From: Climacium dendroides
Lineage: Eukaryota; Streptophyta; Bryopsida; Hypnales; Climaciaceae
DNA length: 64,000 bases
Assembly (NCBI GenBank): GCA_950106755.1
Contig: OX467083.1
Coordinates: 34,529,029-34,593,028, forward strand
Direction: 5' to 3'
Below the pieces are notes generated by a model that saw only the letters and a list, made by a program, of their open reading frames with translations, searched no databases and had not been told where the DNA came from. Made by a program: the position numbers and the translations under genes. Positions 55,701-64,000 of this stretch are shown one piece after another (within the stretch, counting starts at the first letter, position 1; each line of letters starts with the position of its first letter).

Positions 55701-57644
55701 TCACCGAGACTTCTGTCTCTTGAGCATTCGCAGCCGCTCCTGCCGCTCCTCCTCCTCAATCAACTCTTGCTCCCGCTCGTCTTCCTCTCGTGCCAATCGC
55801 GCACTGCGTTTCTCTTCCGCCTGAATGTGTCGGAAACTGGTTTCCATGTTCTTGTCATCTTCGTCGTCCAAATCCCTATACTTGTTCGGATTGTATCGAA
55901 ACAACTTCTGGATGATTCCCGATACCCCTGATGATCGAACACGTCCTCCGTCATCACTGTCCGACTCGTACTCCGAGTCCTCCAAGTCTCGGACCCTCTT
56001 CTTCACCTTCGCAGGGGCAGGCCTGCTCCTCATCGGCTCATCACTCGCTCTCCTTCTCAGCTCATCGCTGGAGTTTCTTCGTAAAGGCTCATTCCCACCC
56101 GGTTTCCTCCTCGTGGACTCCTCTGCCATTGGTCTCCTTGTTGGTGCATCCAGCGGTTTCTTTCTAAGCTCGTCACTTGGTTTGCGTTTCAACCCATTCG
56201 CGCTCGCTGGTGGAGCTCTGCCAGAAGTTCCACGTTGAGGTCCTCCAGCCACCAGTTTTCTCAAGTCTTGGTCCGGGTCTGAGTCTGAGTCTAAGTCTCT
56301 TGTCCTATCCACTCTCCTGCCTTCGTTCGACTTTGCATTTATCGACGCCCTCTTTACTGGCTCCCCAGCCATTTTCCGTTTCATGCCGGATGAGGCGTCA
56401 ATTCTACTACCTTTATGGACCGACTGGGACACGACCCTCCTCTCCGCTGTCGATTTCTGCATCATCCTCTCCCGGACAGCTCCGTTACTGGATTGGGATA
56501 ATATCCTTTGACCTGAGATTTGAGTCACCTTCGACTGCTTCATCGACAACGAATCCCGAGATGGAGCTCTGTCATGGTTTGTGGCTTTCGGACCCAGTGA
56601 CTTGGCCCTCTCTTGCCCATCTCTCTTGACTCTTTCGGAGGCCAATGGCAGTTTCGACGTCACTCCTCGAGACGACGACCTCTCGTCCAAGCCACTCTTG
56701 CTCGCTGATCCTGGTCGAGATGATGGCACGGTTCTCTCTGGCCTCCTTTCACTGTCGTACCGTGACTCTCGTGTATCCCTCTCGGCCCTTCCTCCGCTCG
56801 CCTGTCGTGGATCCTTCTCTGTCCTTCTCTCACTTTCATACCGAGAATCCCGATCCCGATCAGACCCTGGCCTGCTCGTACTCGCACCTGCTTTGCGAGC
56901 CTGACCACTTGCAGATCCCTGAGGCCGCGAACCACCATTGCTTGCAGGCTTTGCTTTCTGAGATGGTGCATTCACGGACTTATGTTTCGTTAAACCCTCT
57001 GAGGAACCCCTAACGTCTTTCGACGCCTTGCTGGGCTCTGCTCGAGAATCCCGACCTTCAGGTTTGCTCGGAGCCTCATCTGAAAACAGAAAGGAATAAT
57101 CTCGATTGTCCTTGAGCTTCTGCGCTTTGACTGTCACCGGGTTCACAGGTTTCGGTTTCGCTGCAGGCCTGCTCGGAGGTCTCATGGAAGAACCGTTTCT
57201 GCTCTCTGCCCGAGCTTTGGCAGCCTTCTCCGCCTCAGCTGATCGTGCTTCGCGAGCAGCTATTTCTCGCGCTCGCTTTTCGTCCACCACCCGCTTCGCC
57301 ACCACCTTCCCTCCCTTCCCAAAAAACGAACCGAAATTGTCCTTTACTGGCGGTCGCTTGCTTCCGCTCGGCCCAGGGTTCCTCTCCATCTCCCGCCGCT
57401 CGTAACGATTCTCTCTCTCGGGGGAAGGGCTCCCGACATAATGCTTCTTTTGCTTGTCCGCCCTTTGCTTCTCCAGAGCCTTCAGCCGGAGTAATCGATC
57501 CCGAGCCTCCTGGTTATCAGGTGCCCGGTCATCGCTGACCTTTTTATTTCTAGAAGCGTCTCGGGAACCGCGATCGTCATCATGTAAGAAAGAGAAGTCC
57601 CTACTCTTCTGCAGGTAATCCGCCTTCTCGTCCCGCCACGACAT
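55701..57644 (-). CDS. SPT2-domain chromatin protein, single coding exon, 647 aa
   Basis: A nuclear H3-H4 chaperone-like protein of the SPT2 family, expected to act in transcription-coupled chromatin handling. The C-terminal SPT2 domain spans about 555-647. It has the family's FRYNPNKYRD motif, the DDEDDKNMETSF acidic stretch and a charged helix (EEKRSARLAREEDEREQELI) ending in basic residues. The middle (about 185-550) is very rich in Arg, Ser, Lys and Pro with degenerate SDELRR-type repeats and is probably disordered. Two short similar motifs occur: RDFSFL (15-20) and RDYSFLF (181-187); the second matches a motif I recall in plant SPT2 proteins. Residues 115-150 are a basic Ala-rich helix. 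Start: the first ATG of the frame, with a stop-free start region and no better ATG. The absence of introns in the coding part stands out beside the intron-rich neighbours. Confidence 0.88.
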   Translation of the reverse strand: MSWRDEKADYLQKSRDFSFLHDDDRGSRDASRNKKVSDDRAPDNQEARDRLLRLKALEKQRADKQKKHYVGSPSPERENRYERREMERNPGPSGSKRPPVKDNFGSFFGKGGKVVAKRVVDEKRAREIAAREARSAEAEKAAKARAESRNGSSMRPPSRPAAKPKPVNPVTVKAQKLKDNRDYSFLFSDEAPSKPEGRDSRAEPSKASKDVRGSSEGLTKHKSVNAPSQKAKPASNGGSRPQGSASGQARKAGASTSRPGSDRDRDSRYESERRTEKDPRQASGGRAERDTRESRYDSERRPERTVPSSRPGSASKSGLDERSSSRGVTSKLPLASERVKRDGQERAKSLGPKATNHDRAPSRDSLSMKQSKVTQISGQRILSQSSNGAVRERMMQKSTAERRVVSQSVHKGSRIDASSGMKRKMAGEPVKRASINAKSNEGRRVDRTRDLDSDSDPDQDLRKLVAGGPQRGTSGRAPPASANGLKRKPSDELRKKPLDAPTRRPMAEESTRRKPGGNEPLRRNSSDELRRRASDEPMRSRPAPAKVKKRVRDLEDSEYESDSDDGGRVRSSGVSGIIQKLFRYNPNKYRDLDDEDDKNMETSFRHIQAEEKRSARLAREEDEREQELIEEEERQERLRMLKRQKSR

Positions 57645-58702
57645 CTCTGCAGACTGTCTTCTCCAATCCTACCCCAATTCGCCAAACGACAACTAGCAAA
57701 ATAGATGATTGGATATTGTGAGGGAACCGCCAGTAAAAAGCTTCTCACTCAAATCAGAGAACTTCTTTAAATGGTAGGTATTTGCGAAACAAACGTGTCC
57801 AGCAAGCTACGACTATCCCATATACAAATTGTGCCCCTTGCAGCACAGTTAACAAGACACTGAATCCTCCCAAATGCGGTACTTGGATTGAACCTCTGCT
57901 CACCAAGTGGAATGGCCGCAGCTCTATCCAAATGAGGTCGAGATAAAAAGCATCCAAGTAATAGGTAGGTCACAATTTAAGAACCAAATAGCTTGCCAGG
58001 GGACTTGATTACACCACCAACTAAAGTTCACGCCTCTCACATATCAACCAGGGAACAGCACTCACCGGATAAATTCGACAGCTAGAAAGGCAGCCTCAAA
58101 CGGCAGATAAGAGTCGCGTTCCAAAAACAATTCTACCAAACATCCTCGGGTTTTCGATCTAGGGTTTCAAAACTCAAACCCCCAATTGCAATCACCACGA
58201 AATCAATCTCAAAGAAAAGAACAGGAAAAATCAAGTGATTGCGCTCCAACTCTCATCACCGCCTCGCACAATCCAGCGAGGCTCCCCAGTTAACAACCTA
58301 ATCGCAACCCCGTCATTCACATGTAGGGTTGCACATTATTCACCTGGGGATAAAGTGTGACAAAATCCTGCCAGCGTTCAATCCGAGTGCATCATTCTCA
58401 TTCCTACACAGAAGCAGAAGACGAAACAGGTTCTCGCACGAACTCCACTATGCCCCGAGGCATCCGCAGCCAGAGCTCCTCCACCACTACCACGCGATAC
58501 TCTCCGCCTTCGAAAACTTCGACCTCCATCACCGTCATCATCCCATTCCCTCTCACTATTCCCGCAAGGCTTCCATCGCAATTGCACTGACTGCAGCTGC
58601 TACAAGATGGAGAAACCGCGGCCTCTGGGACACCAACGCGGGGATGCAAAAGGACGGAATTGAACGAGAAGGGAACTCCGACTGGGAGCTCCAAACCCTA
58701 AA
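57645..58702 (-). other. Probable promoter and 5' leader of the SPT2 gene, with telo-box
   Basis: About 58150-58700 is GC-richer than its surroundings and shows several overlapping open frames on both strands: 58329-58829 plus, 58404-58694 minus. None matches a known family. AAACCCTAAA (58693-58702), a telo-box read as TTTAGGGTTT on the gene's strand, and a second AGGGTTT at about 58155 are typical of plant promoters and leaders. The stretch is best read as a long 5' leader, possibly with an intron, of the minus-strand SPT2 gene; a small unrelated gene cannot be excluded. Confidence 0.4.
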
Positions 58703-58925
58703 ACGCAGTTCCTTCAATTCTTTTACGCATCAATGCTTTCGGGACCCTGGGGCTCTTCGAAATTTTGGAAGTCGACCAACAGAAATCCAAATTATTTTTA
58801 GGAAATTTGTAGATTCACAAAAATCTTGAATGTTTTGAAGAGAATTGAGGTATTTTAGAGTTCTAGAAGGTGCACCAAAGTAAAACTATTACAAAAGTTG
58901 ATATGTCCTATAAAAATTTGAATTA

Positions 58926-60552
58926 TCATACTACTAAAATCATAAGACCCTCTGTAATATCACAAATGCTATTTTTAATACTAAGGGGCTCGTATGGTAC
59001 GCATTCATGTTAGTAAAAATTTGATATATTTGAATAGAATGCATGATAATGATTTTGATAAGTCTTTAAAGTAATTACTTTAATTATTTTGTAAAAATAT
59101 TTCCAATCATGCATACATAGAAACCATATTTTCACAAAATGTGATATTACAAAAATAGAGTAGCAATTCACAGTGACCTCTATAATATCACTTTTTACAA
59201 AGGGAGATATTATAAAAATAATATAGTCGTTGCAATTGAAGTGATATTAAAGAGGATCAATATGGTGATATTATAAAGGTAGCAATTCCATTGCTTCTCT
59301 TGGCTTTATACTTCTTTGCACTTCTATGATTTTGTGCTTTTGTGAGCTTTGAGCTTTCATGATTTCAATTTTCTAATGCTACTACCAAATGATTTTGAGA
59401 AATTTATTAGATTGAACCAATTTTGAATTTCACAACAATTAAATTGTTCACGAAGCTTTTGAGATTTACAATTTATTCCTTTAAATTTTTCTATTTGGAT
59501 TGCCATTGTTTGTAACAATTGAATCAAATTTCTAATGCATTCTAATGTATGTGTATCTTTTTATTCTTTTACCATATATCGTTCTTCATTCATTAAATTT
59601 CTATTGTTTATTTCAATATATGCTTATTTATAAAAAAAAATTATATGAAGATTTTAGTAATTTTTATTTGAAGGTTTATTGAAATTCTTACTTTGCATTC
59701 TATCTAATACATAAAAATTCTAATGAAATTCTAATGGTGAATGCATAGCATAGCAAGTACCAACCACTAGTCATACTACTAAAATCATAAGTCCCTTTGT
59801 AATATCACAAATGCTATTATTAATACTAGGGGCTCGTACTTGCTATGCTACGCATTCATTGTGTCACATATTAGTAAAAATTTGATATATTTGAATAGAA
59901 TGCATGATAATGATTTTGATAAGTCTTTAAAGTAATTACTTTAATTATTTTATAAAAATATTTCCAATCATGCATACATAGAAACCATATTTTCATACAA
60001 TGTGATATTACAAAAATAGAGTAGCAGTTCACAATCACCTCTGTAACATCACTTTTTACAAAGGGTGATATTATAGAAATAATATAGTCATTGCAATTGA
60101 GGTGATATTAAAGATGATCAATATGGTGATATTATAAAGGTAGCAATTCCATTGCTTTTCTTGGCTTTATACTTCTTTGCATTTTTATGCTTTTGTGTTT
60201 TTATGAGCTTTGAATTAAATTGTTCACGAAGCTTTTGAGATTTACAATTTTTTCCTTTAAATTCTTTCATTTGGATTGCCATTATTTGTAACAATTGAGT
60301 CAAATTTCTAATGCATTCTAATGTATGCGTATCTTTTACCATATTCATCATTGCATGTATTTCATTCATCATTCATTAAATTTCTATTGTTTATTTCAAT
60401 ATATGCTTATTTATTAAAAAATTATTTGAACATTTCAGTAATTTTTATCTGAAGATTTATTGAAATTCTTGCTCTGCATTCTATCTAATACATAAAAATT
60501 CTAATGAAATTCTAATGGTGAATGCGTAACATAGAAAGCGCCAACCACTAGT
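58926..60552. mobile_element. Inverted-repeat element present as a tandem pair (period 845 bp)
   Basis: 58926-59766 and 59771-60552 are direct copies; the second lacks about 88 bp around 59350-59440. Copy 2 opens with GTACTTGCTATGCTACGCAT (from about 59837), and copy 1 closes with its inverted form ATGCATAGCATAGCAAGTAC (59741-59760), so the basic unit is an element with terminal inverted repeats of about 23 bp. Copy 1's left end is damaged (GTATGGTACGCATTC). The interior repeats GTGATATTA-like motifs in both directions. No open frame of interest. Superfamily not assigned. Confidence 0.65.
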
Positions 60553-62640
60553 TAAAAACAATAAATAAATATGGAATAGAATAGAATGATAATTACATTC
60601 ATTTATTCATTTTATATTTTTACTTTTACATTATTAACCTTAGATTGGTTAATCTTTTATTTTAATTAAAGTAAAAGCTTTCAAATCTTCACTATAAAAG
60701 AATGCAAAATACATTATGACCAATTGGAAATTTCAAGTAGGCTTTTAACAAATCAATTTTGAATGGATCTTTTTTGAAATCTTTATGCAAGGTGTGAGCT
60801 TGTACCCCTTGGTGGAAATGTAATTTTTTCCACATAGAGCATTAATAGTTATGATGCTTAGATTTATAGGCTAGGCATACAACTTTGGACAGCATATGCA
60901 AAGCAAGATGCAAAGTTCATCTTTTACTCTTGAAATTTGAAAGGTACATAACTAATATGATACAAAATTCAACTACCAAAAAAAATTACCATGGATTCTA
61001 TTATGGGTATGGGGGATAAAATGTAGCCTGAAATTGGTGCACATTTGGTACTCCTTAATTTGTAATATAGAATAAAGTTTTTACATTTATCTTTTATAAG
61101 TGGATTTCAATTTCTGTTTCTTAAAACAACAAGAAAACATATTTAAAATCTAAAAAATGGTGCATTTTGTATAACATTTCTAGAAAAGGACATGCATATT
61201 TTTCATATTCGAAAATCCAAAAAGAAACAAAATCAATTTCAATTCACTAAATGAAGTACTTAGTAGGATAGTATATCTAATGTGGCACACACTAAAATTG
61301 TTTGTAGTCAAAAGTTTTGAACTACCATCGAAGTAATGAATTTCAAAATCTACATAGCATTGAAAGTAGTGCAAAAAAACTTCATTTTGATTCCCTCATA
61401 AAGAACCGTGACCCCATTTGAAGTATAAAAAATTCATTTGATGAGGAGCAAAAGTTTGCTAATCCTATTGGGCAAAGACATCAAAAAAAATTCTTTAAAC
61501 TTCAAACGTCTTTGAATATTTTTTCATACATTCCTATAGGACATCATTATGCTACATAATATGATGCACTACCATCATTGTTCCCTAGAGCTTTTATGTT
61601 TTCAAAACATAAATTGTTAAATTGTAACTTTTAATTTTTAAAATTCAAATTATATACATAGAACATCATATTATTTGCTTGAAAAAAAATTTAATGTTTG
61701 AAAAGTAATTCTTTCCATAGTTTAAATGAACCCTTTAATAAAAGACATGTACACTATTATTCTACTTCAATGCACTTCAAAATTCAAAAATAAACAAAAG
61801 AATAAAGGTTGTAAATGAAATTTTTGAACCTAAATTTTCTAATAGACACTGTGAAATGTAAATAATCAAACACTTTTAATTTCATTTTTAAATATTAAAA
61901 AATTTAGATGTTTAATTATTTTTCTAGATAATATTATTTTTTTTTGCTTTTAATTTTTTGATGTGGCTTTGAGAGGAAATCTATAGTTGAACTTTATGGT
62001 GGAAAGTCAAGTCTAGTATTAACCCAGCTCAAGGACTAGTATAGTTTAAGTTTCCAAAATTGTAAAGATGTATTTAATAATACAACTTAGAGGAATAACT
62101 TGAAGATGTCTCTCAGACAATGTTTGTAAAATATGATTCATAGATTGTATCCATACAGTTAAATCAAATACTATAGTACCTATTGAATTATAGAATATTT
62201 GCAAAGCAAATTCTTCAAATCTACATCGTATAAGTATTAATGGACTAACACTAGAATCTTCAAAAAAATGAATGAAATAAATGTATTTTTGTATGTACTT
62301 GAGATGTATTTGAGATGTATTTGTGTTCATCTATTGTTTAAAATTTGAACACTTAGTCTTTGAGTTCAAGGTTTAGAATGGAGAAAACTTTTAACTTCAA
62401 AGTATTATTATTGTTTGGTCAAAGTTAATTATTAAATGAGGGGTTTCAAAATTCAATGTCTTTAAAATAATTTAATAAAATTTTAGTCTTCTTTTTTATA
62501 TATACATAGATCAAAATTTTGGTCTTTTGAATTTAATAATAATTTAATTTTTAATATTTTAAAATAATTTACATTAGACTTGGTTTAAATTTTCTATCAA
62601 AATAGACAAGAATATATTTTGAGTGCACAAGAGTATACAC
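60553..62640. other. AT-rich intergenic DNA, no gene recognised
   Basis: Very AT-rich, with short open frames only (the largest is 94 codons, minus, 62046-62330) and no protein motif. No LTR-like terminal sequence for the gag ORF that follows was identified. Confidence 0.5.
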
Positions 62641-62647
62641 TAGGGAT

Positions 62648-63702
62648 GTGAAAGGACTAGTAGACCATAGCTTGCAATTATACTACAATAGTCAAGGTTC
62701 TATACAATCGGGAGCTCCACCTCTTCCCAGGGAGGCTCCTCCAGACACCCCACACCCTCCTTCATCTTCACCATCTAAGTCAAGAGAGGTAGAGTCCAAT
62801 TCAACATCTATTTTGAGGGGTTCTGGTCATAGACGAGTTGATATTTTGGAGGACTTGAAGAGGTATCCTTTCAAGCCTTGTTTTGGAGGAAGGAATTGCA
62901 AGCCCGAAGAAGTCAAATCTTTTATTTCCATATTGGAGGATTTCTTCACTTCAAGTTACCAAGATGATGACAAGATCAAGGCCACAGTGATTTTTCTTCA
63001 AGACAAAGCTCGTGCGTGGTATGACAATTTGAAGAGCGATCAGGAGAATCGTGGTCTTCAACCTCTGTTGACTTGGAGCACCTTCAAGCAATTGTTTCTT
63101 CAAGAATTCCTTCCTAGCAATTATGGAGAAGACATGCGCCAAGGACTCTATAACTTGAAACAAGGAAGTTTGTCTGTCACCCAATACAAGTCAAAGTTTG
63201 ATTTGCATATTGTCTATTTTCCTAATTGGGGTAAAAGTGATAGAGTTGAGTTCTTTGTTCGTAACTTAAAGGATTCAATCAGATTTAAAGTTAGTGCTTA
63301 TCATCCAAAGACTCTAGATGATGCTTATGGTTTGGCTATGAACTTTAAGAGAGAGGTTAATAGCAAGTTGGAGAGGAATAAGAGTCAATTAGGAAAAAGG
63401 TCCTCAGAGTTCAATCGGTCTGCTAATCAAAACTTTAAGTCTTTGAAGTTATCTCATGGTTCTAATCCTTCTCAAGGTTCCAAGTTCAACCCAGGACAGA
63501 GGGGTGTCATGTTGAGCAAAGAAGAGCAAGAAGAGCATGTGAAGAAAGGTTTATGCTTTAGGTGTCATAAGCCTGGACATCGAAGCTTCGAGTGTCCATC
63601 CTCCAAGAAGAAGACAGTAGCACTGGAGGTGGAGCAAGATGATGATGATGTATCTGATGGAGAGCCAAGCAAGGATGCAGTGCCAACTGTCTCAACTGCT
63701 AT
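62648..63702 (+). pseudogene. Retrotransposon gag (Ty3/gypsy-like), 3' end lost to a CACTA insertion
   Basis: One open frame encodes the capsid-type retrotransposon gag domain (about residues 75-235), with landmarks ARAWYDNL, TWSTFKQLFLQEFLP and GSLSVTQYKSKF. A basic linker follows, then one canonical CCHC zinc knuckle (CFRCHKPGHRSFEC, C-x2-C-x4-H-x4-C, about residues 309-322). Gag packages the element's RNA. The start is the first ATG of the frame, after a Pro/Ser-rich segment. No protease, reverse transcriptase or integrase follows: at 63703 the frame runs into the terminus of a CACTA element, which supplies its last dozen codons and the stop. The rest of the retroelement may continue past the window. 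No LTR or primer-binding site was seen upstream. Confidence 0.85.
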
Positions 63703-64000
63703 CACTACAACAAAAGTAGTGTTTTATGACTGCAAAATATGACTGTAGTGAGTCGTAAAATAAAAAAATACGACTCACGCAGAAATCACTGTAGATGACT
63801 CGGAATATGACTGACTCCAGTCGTTTAGAAGCAGTCGCTTCAGACATCAGTCATATTGGCAGTCATATTTTCCGAGGGGTATAAATACCCATTTTTAACC
63901 ATAGTATGCCAACATGGCGTATACTTTGACTTTCCTATGGGAGTCTTGACTTTTTCTTGAGTTGCTTGGGCAAATAAAAAAATCCTACATGGAATATGAC
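63703..64000. mobile_element. Terminus of a CACTA-type transposon, continuing past the window
   Basis: Begins CACTACAACAAAAGTAGTG, the classic CACTA (En/Spm) end, inside the gag ORF. The first 200 bp are crowded with short subterminal repeats in both orientations: TATGACTG, ATATGAC, AGTCATAT and GAGTCGT. Such repeats are what transposases of this superfamily bind. The other end and any coding part lie outside the window. Confidence 0.75.

Noticed and set aside
55825..57538. Several plus-strand open frames of 97-150 codons opposite SPT2
   Set aside because: They are Ser/Leu/Pro-rich mirror frames of the Arg/Ser/Glu-rich coding strand, a known composition artefact.
58329..58829. 166-codon plus-strand open frame
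   Set aside because: It is His/Arg/Ser-rich with no motif and overlaps the probable SPT2 leader, where the opposite strand is also open.

Overview
This is a window of nuclear DNA from a land plant. The genes are split by many GT-AG introns of about 100-1300 bp. They lie in AT-rich intergenic DNA packed with transposon remnants, and include plant-specific families: a full-size ABCG/PDR transporter, the carotenoid hydroxylase CYP97C/LUT1, a BRIZ-type E3 ligase and a plant-type SPT2 protein. The many piggyBac-like pieces (TTAA target, CCC...GGG ends, a recognisable transposase) are not what I would expect of a typical flowering plant. A seedless land plant is my best guess, but the sequence alone does not settle it.

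Layout. 1-7.8 kb: intergenic DNA with the end of a piggyBac-like element, a 49-bp and a 24-bp tandem array and hairpins. 8.0-17.9 kb (+): an intact 24-exon ABCG/PDR gene with a Stowaway-type MITE in intron 10. 18.7-33.0 kb: the most interesting part. It is a duplicate of the DNA just upstream of, and including the start of, the BRIZ gene at 35.1-36.0 kb. In this copy about 0.9 kb has been blown up to about 14 kb by insertions. At least three of them are bounded by TTAA and CCC/GGG ends, and the other copy shows the matching uninterrupted TTAA sites. One insertion carries a decayed piggyBac transposase, itself hit by CACTA-type elements. 35.9-40.2 kb (+): an intact 12-exon BRIZ-like gene (BRAP2/RING-H2/UBP zinc finger). 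41.3-42.0 kb: a second copy of the small piggyBac-like element. 42.8-48.3 kb (+): an 8-exon LUT1/CYP97C gene. 48.97 kb (+): tRNA-Pro(UGG). 49.4-55.6 kb: repeats and featureless AT-rich DNA. 55.7-57.6 kb (-): an intronless coding region for an SPT2-domain histone chaperone-like protein, with a GC-richer leader region up to about 58.7 kb. 58.9-60.5 kb: a tandemly duplicated inverted-repeat element. 62.6-63.7 kb (+): a retrotransposon gag ORF whose 3' end is cut by the terminus of a CACTA element that runs out of the window.

The four protein genes and the tRNA are unrelated housekeeping or metabolic functions: membrane export, ubiquitin ligation, lutein synthesis, chromatin and translation. Nothing suggests a gene cluster. 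The coherent story is the transposon history: two non-autonomous piggyBac-like families, a decayed likely source element, and a natural filled-site/empty-site pair that dates and defines the insertions.

Exon boundaries were set by hand from GT-AG sites and reading-frame continuity. The three spliced coding sequences sum to 4419, 1560 and 1701 nt, all multiples of three. Identifications rest on recognised motifs, not on database searches.
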